Positions 38,921-50,900 of a DNA stretch of 64,000 nt are shown here, piece after piece. The notes beneath the pieces are model-generated. The model was not told where the DNA came from, did no database searches, and saw only the letters and a program-made list of their open reading frames with translations. The number at the start of each line of letters is the position of its first letter. Positions within the stretch are counted from its first letter, which is position 1. Location of the stretch: NCBI GenBank assembly GCA_963978895.1, contig OZ022241.1, positions 8,524,856 through 8,588,855 of the forward strand, read 5' to 3'. The stretch is from Erpobdella octoculata. Lineage: Eukaryota; Annelida; Clitellata; Hirudinida; Erpobdellidae. Position numbers and translations under genes: made by a program.

Positions 38921-39175
38921 GTCGTATTATTTTTTCATAAATTACTTATGATCATTTAATTAATAAACTATTAATAAGGCAGACAGATGTTTGTTAACTT
39001 GCACTTCGCCTCATATCATGCACGGTATGTGGGTTGTTTTGGTTAAAAGTTAGCTAAATACATTTTTTCAGTTGTCTAGATTCTAGAATAGGGCTGCGCG
39101 GGTATAATCGAACCCGTTCTGCATTTTGCAAGTATATAAAAATAATACTAATAAGCCGATAATTGGCCAGTATTG
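38921..39175. other. TBCK 5' flank
   Basis: The TBCK start region and presumed promoter on the minus strand. No TATA box or initiator can be singled out. AGCTAATTGGCCAGT-like sequence near 39140-39165 begins the left G-rich inverted repeat described next. Confidence 0.35.
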
Positions 39176-39440
39176 ATGAATGTAGGACATTTCCCCTCCC
39201 CCCCGGACGTTCCCCCCCCCGACAGACCCTAGGACATTTCCCCCACCGGACAATTCCCCCCCAAGGTAGGACATTCCCCCCAAGGTAGGACATTTCCCTC
39301 TCCTAGGGTAGGACATTTCCTCCCCTGTGGTAATGTAGTAGTATGAATTTGTGATTTTGCAAGAGTGTTTTCTTGCATGCCATAAATATGTGCGTGTGTG
39401 AATTGTGTACATTCCCCTCCGGACATTCCCCCGCCATCGC
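39176..39440. repeat. C-rich short repeat, left inverted copy
   Basis: Seven to eight irregular copies of GTAGGACATTTCCCC / GGACATTCCCCC lie between 39180 and 39432. The complementary motif (GGGGGAAATGTCC) recurs at 40305-40345 in the opposite orientation, and both sides also share a GGCCAAT-TCGG type motif outside the C/G runs. The pair flanks the MULE-like remnant and may be its worn terminal inverted repeats. Confidence 0.6.
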
Positions 39441-39659
39441 CGCCATGAGTATGATAATTCTCACCCCACGAGGTAGGACAAGGCAGAGTTAAATTTCACA
39501 AGTTTTTCTAAGAAACACAAACACCTTTTTAAATTATTAAACATTTATTGGTTACATTTAAATATTGTTAAAACGAAAAATGTGTCCTAGACCCTCTAGG
39601 ACATCTTCTAGGACATCTTCCAATGTTTTTATGTTTTTTCGGCCTGCATTCGTTAACGA

Positions 39660-40114
39660 AAAAAGAGCCGATTGAAGCGCCTTCGTCGATCGCTTTACTC
39701 TCTAGGCTGGTGGTTCTCCTCGAGCCTCCCTAGGATTGAGGTTGACGCCATTGCTTCGTCCTGCTAAAGCGCTTCTATGAGCGTCCACAACGAGGGGTGA
39801 CGATGACCAACAAGGCTAGAAAACCCACAGTTCCAGGACTCGCATATATTGTTGGTTCAATCACCCCCTGTTAAAGTTGCATCATGAACTTTCCAAAGCG
39901 GTGGCGGGAACAATTGCGGTTTCCGACGTAAGTTCAGTTTTGGAATTCCATCGCCAGTTCCTGGGCGTTTGACACGTCTCATCGTTCCGGAAACATAAGT
40001 GGCATCAAAGTAATTTACTAATAATTCCAGAGCTTCCAAGCCATCGTCTTGTGGTATTTTTATGATAAGGTACCGCATCCCACTTTCTATTTCGGAGCTG
40101 GCACCTTCCGCCAT
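39660..40114 (-). pseudogene. MULE-like transposase C-terminal remnant
   Basis: The minus strand encodes LVNYFDATYVSGTMRR, FPPPLWKVHDATL, then after an in-frame TGA TNNICESWNCGFSSLVGHRH and PSLWTLIEAL, followed by another stop. The TNN-ES-N and F-LVGH-HP-W signatures are those of the C-terminal end of MULE-type/FLYWCH-associated transposases, which are multicopy in invertebrates. The catalytic part is not recognised. Two or more stops make it a relic. It starts at an ATG at 40114 (MAEGASSEIESGMRYLII), possibly only the edge of an older exon. Confidence 0.6.
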
Positions 40115-40299
40115 GTGCTCTGCGTTAGATGGAGAAGATAAGAACAGAAAAATGACTCGGCAAGTCCGACTATACTGCCTCGATTTATATTATCTATACT
40201 ATTATGCAATGAACTATTTAGGTGATAAACAAATGGATTTTCTTCAAAAAACGTCGGCAAGTCCAACTATACTGCCCCACTATAAAAGTATATTCTCTC

Positions 40300-40380
40300 T
40301 CCAGGGAGGGAAATGTCCTACCCGGGGGGGGGGGAAATGTCTGGAGGGGGGGGGGGAATCTCCGGGTGGGAATTCCGTTC
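40300..40380. repeat. G-rich short repeat, right inverted copy
   Basis: GGGAGGGAAATGTCCTACCC, then long G runs with AAATGTCTGGAGG. It is complementary in wording to 39180-39430, and together they bracket about 0.9 kb containing the transposase remnant. Confidence 0.6.
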
Positions 40381-40488
40381 CCCGTATTGATTGTGGGCCA
40401 ATACCGATTGTGAAACGGTCGACATTTGTACATTTGAAAATGTTTCATTAGAACAATAACTGCTTAGCAACAGCAGTTATAAAATATT

Positions 40489-40524
40489 GGTTCAACGTGC
40501 CCCGTTAACGGGGTAAGTTGAACC
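40489..40524. repeat. 36-bp imperfect palindrome
   Basis: GGTTCAAC (40489-40496) pairs with GTTGAACC (40517-40524), and the centre CCCCGTTAACGGGG (40500-40513) is a perfect 14-bp palindrome. The only unpaired positions are the GTG and TAA spacers. It can form a cruciform or hairpin. It lies just outside the right G-rich repeat. Function unknown. Confidence 0.85.
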
Positions 40525-41945
40525 ACATGACGGGCTTGCTAATATTTTCTTCTAAGGTCAAGGAAAAATCTTAAATTTAAAAATAACTTTTGGTTTACGT
40601 AATAAACATATTATGGATTGCTTTCTTTGGAAAAATGCAAACATCTAAACTAAACGAGTTTGGTCTACCCCGCCTAAGAGGTTGAAAGCCACGCTACGAC
40701 ACTGTCTATGATCACAATATGAGCAGCATTACACGACGTTAGAGCAGGGATTTACACGACAATGTTAATTAAATATTGGTAAATTATTAACTCAAAATGG
40801 CGCTTTCGAGTGATTACGAAGCATTGCCTGCTAGTGTTAAGCCAGTGCTCAGAGACCAGCTACATTAGCTGAACGCTCGATAGCGCATCAGTTTTAAAAT
40901 TGTACCTCAGCAGGGACTATATTCTCCTTTCTGGAAGATGTCCCAGTTTAGTCCAAGTCGAAGCTCACTCTTCCAACTCCAACTGGATATTATTAATAAA
41001 CACACGGGGAAATCAGTTTGTTCTGGGGTGAATAAATAATTTGAAGTTTACTCTCCCTGGCCTTAAAATCCAGCATTTTTCATACCCCCACAATTCCCCG
41101 TACATCGGTCAACATTTGCATCAACTTAACCAATGTAAAAAATATAACATATTTTTCCTTTTAAATTCAATGCAACAATGCTTAAAAAAAATTCACGAAC
41201 AAAGTACATATTAACATCGTAGAATGAATGAAATAATAAAGAATGCTCATCCGTTAAATAACATTTAATTGCATGCTCTCGAAAATGCTTTGTCCATTAA
41301 ACAGTGAGTAAAAACAGTGAATCGTAACAGAGCAGTATCCATGCACACTCAACGGGTGAGAGTAGTAAACAAGGGCGAAACTAACAACCTACGATAAACT
41401 ACAGCAGAGTAGATTGAACACGTCCGGACGACTTTAAAAAATAAATTCTACAAAGTGACGGGTCGGTCGTTCCGGAAGTCGCGTGCGTACGTCGTCCGAA
41501 GCGAGAAAAGTCGCAAAATAAAATTACTCAAAATTAAAACAAAACAAAAAAAAACTGCTGTCAACTTCGAGTACCGTACAGTTCATTCGAATATTGTCGG
41601 TACATCTCTCTAAAGAAAAAAAAAAGGAGATAAATACAAAACGTTATTTCACGAATAAGATCGTCAAGGAAATGACCTCGGATGCAATTGTTTGTGGTCT
41701 GTGCCTCACATGTCATTAAAAGAGGATTATTGGGTAGAAGAGAGATGTTGTGAAGTAGGTCAGGTTGCAGGAGAGGAGGTATTTAAAGGGCTTGGCTGGT
41801 GGTTATTGCTGCCTTAGAGTTGATTTAATCATGAAGATATTACACAAATGTAATTTTACAAGATTCTATTACTATGGTACAAGCGTACTGTTGATGAAAT
41901 ACCAACAGCTAGTTCAAGCTGTTAAAATGAAGCTCCTATTTGAAA
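40525..41945. other. 3' flank of SIN3, no gene seen
   Basis: The region between the palindrome and the SIN3 stop codon. It should contain the SIN3 3' UTR on the minus strand. No further exon, array or transposon end is recognised. It is a little less AT-rich near 41340-41520. Confidence 0.5.
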
Positions 41946-44900
41946 TCAGGAGAAGACCAGATTATCGTTGCATTCGATGGATTGATAGACGGTATACGGT
42001 CGGTACGGAGGTCGTATGCTAGTAAACGAACTGTCACCAGGTGCGCCGGAGACGTGTAAGCTCGTATGGTTGAGTGGAACAGATAGGGAAGATGTTGACA
42101 ACGAAGAATCGACTAAGTGATCGAATTTTTCTAATTTGTGATGCGTGGCCTTCGACCTGACGTGACCCGCGTCGTCTGAGAAGGGCAGCCTCGTTCCAGA
42201 CAGCCAATCTTCGCAAGCATCGTTCAACTCTTTCGTCAAGTTCTTTTCGCACCAGCCTGCAAGCCACTTGTCGAAGCGTCTCTTCTTCACTAGAGTTATT
42301 CGGCGATGTGTCTGTCATTTAATTAAAATCTCATTTTAGTAGCGATAATTTATTTATTTGTTGATTTTATGTTTTCTGTACAGTATTTGCTGTAAGAAGA
42401 TACTATATATAAATTGTCACTACATCACTATACATTACATTATAGAAGATACATTTAAGCCTCATAAAGTCTGCACCATTAGAAATATAGTATGATAAAA
42501 GAAAGCAAAGCATGACCCTGCATGTCGTACAATAAATCAGTAGCTCAAGTTCCACACATACTCACTAGTCTGATAAGGAAGTGATGAATATGCTTTCCTT
42601 AAACAAGCACTGAATGTTCTATTTGGAAGAATGCAGGGGTCATTTCTTTGGAGAATTGATCATGGTGCTACAAACCACATAGAGAAAATTCAAGCATAAC
42701 AATTTACTTACCATAACAGCTCTCTTCATGGCTCCAGGTCTCTCAAACATTTCTGTACGGCCTATCTTCAACCTGAACCTCTGGAAGGAACTGAGGCAGA
42801 AAAAGTCATCCTCGGACTTATCATCGTCTTTATCTTGAGTCATTTTCTGGCTCCCGGTGCTGCTGTCATCGTTGGCACACTGATCTCCGACGTCGTTATC
42901 ATAATCTCCCCTCGAGTGAGAGTTAGTACTGATATCAGGATGGGCGATTGCGATCGTCTCCAGTGCATGGACTAGGCAATTCTGCGGTGTAGATGGATTC
43001 TGAAAAGTCTTAACGCCGAGCAGAGTAAAGCGACGTCTGAATTTTCTAAAGAAATCTGGCAAGCCCCTTTAAAAACAAAAAAATTAAACTCCCAATTATC
43101 CTGGATTATCAAAAATCATACCGTCGGCCAATTAAAATTTAATTTGATACCCTAATGAGTAGGCAGATTTGTCCAGGCAAAGTCTTTTCTGTTGACCCGA
43201 GCATCCCCTCACTTCGCTGGACTTCCTTCTCCTCCTCCTCTTCAATTCCATTCCTTTCTGCTCATTTGAAGAAATCGATTGTTGTTTTGCGTCCGTTTGA
43301 TCGATAGCAGAGCATCCCTCCGCGGGGTGGTTCGGCAGTATCAAAGAGGATGGAGATTCGGAACGTGCATTCGTATTATCTCTCTCGTGCCTTTCATTGT
43401 TCGTGACGGTGCCAGCAGAAGTCGTAGGAAGGAGACAAAAGAAGAGTTCGACCGAATCTTGAGAATTCTGTAAAAATATTAACCTCATAGAATTTAAATG
43501 CATAAATAATTAAACACCGTGTAAATTATATTTCAATTGTCAACCTTTTCCACAATTAATTTAAAGCATGCTTTCTCCTTCATCAGATCTCTGGCTTTCT
43601 CATCGTACTGTTCCGCAGTCCATTCGGTTCTGTAGGCGGACTCGTAGTAATCTTCCAGTAATATGCATTCTTCCTTGGTGATTACATGTTGCAACTGTAA
43701 GAGAATAAAAAAGTGCCAGGTAACAAGCAGGTAGCAATAAGGTAACATGAAAGTAACATGAAGGTAACAAGAAAGTAGCAAGCAGGTAGCAAGCAAGCAG
43801 GCAGCAAGCTACTCCTTATGTCAATCAGGTAGATTTGAAATAAACACCTGACGAATGACGTTTTGAATCAACTTGTCCATCGTGAAGCCAACGTAGGAGT
43901 CGATGCCAAACATTTCCCTCAGTTGATCTTCGAAAGAATTCAATTCAAGAAAGCCGTTCATAAGGTTTGTGACCATGGCGAGGAAGTTTGTATAATATGA
44001 GCTTGGATCGGTTGCATCTATGCAAAAAAAAAAAACGAGTTGAAACTACTTACCAGACTATGAGGTTAAAATTATTTCATTGTTCTATAAAAATGATAGT
44101 TATTATTTGAATATGACTTTATCCAAAATAAATTTTGAAACACTTTTGTGCACCAACGACTTACCTGGGCATCTGGCCTGTAACGCCATGGTCATCATTT
44201 CACTTCTTAACTTTTTATTGATTTCCTCTTCGTCGGAAAGCTGTCTGGCCTTCTTCTTGAAGAACGAAAGTCTTTCGCACAGCAGCACGAGCAGTCTAAT
44301 GAGGACGTACCAGTTGTCGTTGCAGTGGAAAGAAGTCGTTGCACGCTGATGATTTTCGGGTTCTTCGTTGAACTCCTTCAAATGAAAGCCAAAGATTTTG
44401 AAAAAGTCATTTACAGTTTACAAGATGATGACATTTTGTGGATCAAGAAAGAATAAATGAATTTGACTACAGGTGATAAAAGATAACATTCTTGGAAGCA
44501 AGCAATGAATTAGCCTTAAACCTCATTAACTTCCTTCTTGATTTTTATAGAAGTTTTTGCTCTTCCATTGAAGTCATTCCTGCTCTCTCCGGATTCTGAA
44601 ACAAGAAGAGAAAACTTGATTAATTATTAGAAGAAGAACCAATAACAACAGCTACTACAACAGTGAAATCTCCCTCAAAACTACCAACCGAATTCAGTGG
44701 ATTCATGCTCCTGTTTAACTTCAAGTTTTAAAGGTTTGAGAGGCATCATGAAAAGTAGACTCGGAAGAAAATTACAAAGAATGTTCTTGATCTTGTCCCT
44801 GTCCTCTGTCTGAATCCCCGACTGCCTAGAAACGTTGCCTAATATCAGAGCCACTGCATCCTCGTAGCAGAATTTATCCTGGCACAGCAGCTTCAGTCGC

Positions 44901-47900
44901 TTCAACTCTTCCTTCCCGGCGGTGCCGTGAGACGATCCGACGTCCGTACCGTGTAGCAACGTCTGATCGGCTGCGTTTCCATTCTCTGTGCAGCTTCTGT
45001 TTTGATTCTGAAGCAAGAAAAAAGTTCATAATATAAGTTGAAAGTCAATTCTTACTTAAAAAAAACTGTAACAATGAAGGAACTGATTGGACATGCAGCG
45101 CATAATTGCATAACAACAACAACATCTTGAGCGACACACAAAAAATATCAAGCAACACATAACAACATATTAAGCAACATATCACAACATATCAAACAAA
45201 AATTCACAATTCTCACATTTCCACAAAGATTCTCAATTTCTTTAATAAGCGACTTAGAGCGAAGCTGTTTAATGTCGTTCTGCTTGAATTTCAGTCCCTG
45301 GAAATCGAGTGACTTGAGATAGTACTTATCTATCTGTTCCGCCCACACCCTCTCGAAAGACTTCTTAGCCAATCTCCATTCCTTGTCTTTGATTTGCATG
45401 CTTTTCACCACGAGTGGTACAGTCGTACCTGGGCTCTTCCTCAAACCTTCCAGCATAGTTGAAACCTTCTCGCCATACAATCTGTACGCAGAAAATCAAG
45501 TATTAAATCATCAATTTTTTTCAATTAATTATTTAAATCATCATTAAATCATCAATTCTTTCCATTAGTTATTTAATCTATTACTTCCGGTAGTTACGTG
45601 CACCAGCTAACCTCTTCAGAGCGGTTTCGATGTGAACTTCCGAAACTCCAACGGAACCGTACAAGTCGTCGATCTGAAACTTCATCAACTCCTCGGAGTT
45701 CATCTTGTGTAAGCGAATCATCAATCTCTTCATTCCTTTCAGAACTGCATCGTTCAAATCAATCACCATGTCAAGCTGCAAATAGTACAAGTCTCATGTA
45801 TTAATTGTTTTTTTTTATAAACACCAGCAAATGAGACAGAAAGCGTGCAAATGAAAACACACATAAAACAAAACAAAAACAAACCTCGTATCGTTCATCT
45901 TCACACTGGAAAACGTGTTCCTCGTAAATATTTCTTTTGAAAGTCAGTTCACCTTCACCTTCGGCGTCGGACAACGGCGATGCACAAATGACGTGCGTCT
46001 CGTTTAGAACCTCGTCACACAGATCCGTTCTTCCGCTCGACTTTTCGGGAACAAACTCACTCGGAAGAATTCTGTAATGTTTTCCATGCTGCGGACACGT
46101 TGCAAGATCTACTTGAAAATAAAAACGTATTTTTCATTTTTGAAATGAATTATAAGAGAAAGTTTTTACGTTCATCAAATAAGTGAACTGTGTTTATAAG
46201 AATTAATTTAATAAATTAATTTAATAACTCATCAAAATTTAACAGGGACTTGCTGAACTATGATTCACAATTCGCTTCAATTCAAAGTTTAGACATTCAG
46301 CACTATTCAGACTTTGACTTCAGCCCTGGCCGAAGCCGAATAATGAAATAATCAGGTTCTATACAACAGTCTTTTGGCGAAATCTTAAACTTGTTGAAGT
46401 CACAATTAATTTATGTCATATTGTAAGATAAAGAACAAAAAAAGAATGTCTCTGTGGTTTAATATGAAATTTGATTTCCTGTCCTGAATACCGACTGGGA
46501 ATGCTCGGATAATAGGTCGGGCACACGGTCAAGCATAGTCCTGCATATGAGTCATATGATACCGTTTGTGAGGGGGTTTTAATAAATCACTAAACGAGAT
46601 TGGTTGAAGTGTACCTGCCAATTTTCCTAACTGAATGAATAGATAAAAGATAGAGCTTTACCAATTCCACATTTACCATATTGTGGAGCCAATACTGATT
46701 GCCTATTTTCGGATTTTCGATAATGGTGTTTTGCAAAAAACAGACTACAATCCAGTCTATTTTTTTACGAAACATCATTCCCGTAAACACATTACGCCCG
46801 TCGATGCGTAATGTGTTTTTACTGGTTTTGTTATTATGTCAATTATACCTTTAAAAAATCACTGTAATTTATATTTAAAACATTTATTATGCAAGTTAAA
46901 TATGTAATACTATAATTAGAGTGCAAAATGTAAATAATCTTTTCTTGTGTTCCTGTGACACTGTCGAGTATCTGCCAGACATGCACATTTGGTTGTAAAT
47001 AATTGACTTCATCTTCCTTTCGAGCATGGTTTTAAGTTGTGATGCACGTAAATAAAAGACAGACATTATAATAATTTCTTGTGTTATTTACTATTTTATA
47101 TATTTTATTATTTTCAAAACAATCGGCACTGCTGCGGAAGCCGATGGTTTAATAATCGGCTCGATTATGAATGTTACCGATTAATCGGTCAGGCTCTAAT
47201 AAAAGATGGTGATGACGACAGTAGCACAAACAGCAAACCCCTTTTTGTTTATTATCAAATAGTTATCTATCTATAGTTGTCTACTTTTTTCTTGCTTTTG
47301 GTTTCCAAAAATTCTGTGGTACCCCTCCTTCCAGCATGGATAGTAAGATAAAATTCACTTCTGCAATAACCATTGGGTTTAACTTGACACCAACCAAAAC
47401 TGAACAGCTCTTATTCCTAACTAAAAACCTCTAAGTATTCCAGGGTTATCCGGCATTGCCCGGGGTTTTTCTATTGTTACACGCTTTTATTTACCTCACA
47501 ATGTATGTTGTTTTTTCAGGTTTTTTCATTCGATTTTTCGACCACTTCTACACGTCCAATTGACTTGAAAATTTCAAAAAAAATGTATTCTCGATGACAA
47601 TGCAATATTTTAATATTTTCATATCACCCACTTCCTCTCCGTTTCCCGCTTGCTTTTCCACTTTTGCTCCTTTTTTTCCTTCTTCTCCCTCCTAACTTTT
47701 TTTTGTCCATAAAACGTAAAAAAGTTACTAAAAGCTGCTTGAAACCCTGAATTTGAACTTTGTTATGCATTAACCTTTGATGTTTGTACATAGGCACTTT
47801 TGGCCTGGAAAGTTTTTTGGTCATAAGAAATGTTTTAAAAATTAAAAACTACCATATCTTTTTCTACTCTTTGAGATCTACCCCCATGCAAAATTTCATT

Positions 47901-50900
47901 AAAACTAGTCCAGCAGTTTGGATTTGTATAGAAGACAAACAAAAACAGGCAGTCATTTATATATATATATACTAGCTGACCCAGCAAACATTGTTTTACC
48001 TTTTAAATTATTTTGGTTTTTGCTTTCCCGTTTACTATCTCGTTTCCGCTTGTTTTCACATTCCGCTTGCTCTCCCGTCAATTTATCCTTAATGTAAATT
48101 TTTATTTGGCAAGGGACGACAACTAATTGATATTTGATGAAAGTAATTTAGGTTATGACATTTGATTAAGTTACTTTTAAAAGAAACTGTACAATTGTAA
48201 CAAAGATAAAAATAGCATACACAAACACATATATATATCTATATATATAAAAATGAATGTTTGTATATATGTATGTATGTATATAGATGTTATTTATGCA
48301 TTGCTACACCATTCATCCGATCGTAATGAAATTTTCACACAACCTTGAGAGTCAAGGGGAATCAAATATAGAAAAAAAATTTTGAAATCCATCACAAAAT
48401 GAGCGGAGCGGGTCAGCGAGCGGGAACTATATATATGTATGTGCGTATGTATGTGTGTATGTATGTATGTATATATGTATGTGCGTATGTATGTGTGTAT
48501 GTATGTATGTATGTATGTATGTATGTATGTATGTATGTATGTGTGTGTATGTATCTATGTATGTATGTATGTATGTAGAATCGGGTCTAGGGGGGGTCAA
48601 CTGAGAGCGAAAAAATGAGCGGGAAAGCGACAGGGAACGGATAACGACCGGGAGCAGCGGGAAGGAAACGGGAGCGAAAAAGAAACGCATTAGGTAAACC
48701 TCTAAAAACCCCGGGCAACGCCGGGTGCCCCCGCTAGTATATATATAAATTTGTATGTATATATATATATGTTGCATTCTCCTATAAAAAGAACATAATT
48801 GCACTTCATTGTTTTTCCAAAATAACTTTTTTAATTAATTTTTAAAAAAATATTCTAAATAGTAAAAAACCGAGAGGACCTATCCTCAGACCTACCAAAT
48901 GTACACAAAAAATTTCATAAATTTCGGTTTAGCCGTTTCGGAGGAGTTCAATTTCAAACATTATGACACGAGATTTATAAATATATAAATGTATATCAGT
49001 AGTGCTTTCCTGGAGGTTCACAAGATTTATATATATATAATTTTAATTTTTAATTTGCATATATGAATTTATTTATTAAACGTTTTAATAAAATGTACAT
49101 TTGTAATAATAATAGGTTTATCTGATTTTTCAGTGTTTTATTTAGTATTTTTACATTTTTTTTAGATTTTTTGCCGGTGCAAATATTTGGCTTCGGCCGA
49201 AGCCGTTGTGAAGGGTCTGGATGTCACCAAAAAATGCCCTTCGGTCAGGCCATAAAATTCAATATATCAAATTAAAATGACAACTCAATATTTCAACAAA
49301 AAGATTAAATTAAAATAACAAATAATTACAAACCAGGAAACCACTGACAGTCCGATTGAATTCTTTCAAATTCTCTCAACTTGTCAGGCAGCTGTGACAC
49401 TCCAACTCTACCATCCAGAAGCAAAGCACTGTTCAAGTTACCAACCAGGTTTCTCACGTGCGATCTCAATTCTGGAACTTTACTACAAATTGAAAACATT
49501 TCCTATTCAACTACTGCTACAACCTCACAAAAACCCAGTTATTGAAATCTCAAAGTGCTTCTAGCAGCTGTATGTCAGCCAGCATTACTTGGCTAAGTGT
49601 ACACAAGACATTAAGAGAAGCTGCTTCTGTTTGTACAATCAACAATCCCTTATTTTTTAGTACACTGCCCTAATGGTGCATTTCCACTCTGGCCAAGCTT
49701 TTAAATGCTGATAGTTGCCAAATAATTTATCTTCAACTTAACATAAAAATATTTCTTATTTAAAACCCTTTATTTGTTTTGCAAACCAGGCAAACTGGTT
49801 CAAAACATGTTTCAAAAGTTCATTTCTTATATTGGTAGTATAAATCTGATAAATTTGATGAACACATCCAAAGAATATATTAAAAATGTTGATTAATTTT
49901 TATTTTTTCATGAAGCAAAGCTAAAATATATTTTTTTACATAAGTTTAATTACTTTTTTAACTTCATTGTCAATTATTAAAAGGCATGACATCCAAAGAA
50001 ATAAATATAAAATTGGTTTTCAAAACAATAGATAAAACAGCAATACTTAAAAGCATAGATATAATTATAATTAAGAATAACTATACAATTTAATATATAT
50101 AACTAAATTAATATTAATGTATTTAAAATAAAATTTCCATTAAGTGAAAATTTTCAAATCTTGACCAAACTGCCTTACTATTGTACTAAATCAGCAGTTT
50201 TCAACCCACTTTTTAATTTAAAAACTTGTAATATTACAATGAATAACAATTAAAAATTTATTTGTACTTGAACCAGATTTGCGCTTGAAATTTACGAATA
50301 TAAAACAAGTTATTGCTGCTCTTTGTCGATCAAAAACTTTATAACTTCCATTGTGCCAGCCATAAGTATTAATTAGTTTTAAAAATGAATCTAAAATTCA
50401 AATCAATAAATAATAATTTATTTATTTATAATCAATTGTACTGTAATTTAATAAACACAAATCCCCCCATTCTGAAACTACAAATAAACTTCACTAGCGT
50501 GTTTCATCAAATATAAGACCTACCGAGCAATGGATAGAGACACAAGTAAAATGTAGAAGACAAAGGAGAAAATAAAACTAAATCAACGATGGACAACCCC
50601 GTTTACAAGCTTGGATATTCTAGTTTCTGTGGATTGGACTAATTGAAGAATAGAAGTAGGTCTTACATTGAAATCTCCATGACAAAGCTTGGTAGGTCTT
50701 AAGGAAACACAGTAGCTGAACTGCTAAGCAGTTGATTTTTATTTTACCTTCACCGGCGCAACATTCAATTTTTTTAACTGGTGGTACGATGAAATTAAAA
50801 GTTGAAAACCGCTATACGAAATAAGAATGAAAATTTAAATTCTTTCAGACTCACTCCAGCAGTGGACTTGTGTTTTTGTAAAAATCAGCTTCATTGGTTG

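Noticed and set aside
46310..49220. Two TTCGGCCGAAGCC-like motifs (46322-46343 and 49190-49215) as the TIRs of one element
   Set aside because: The motif is itself palindromic, the flanks do not match as inverted repeats, and SIN3-intron Helitrons and unrelated sequence lie between.
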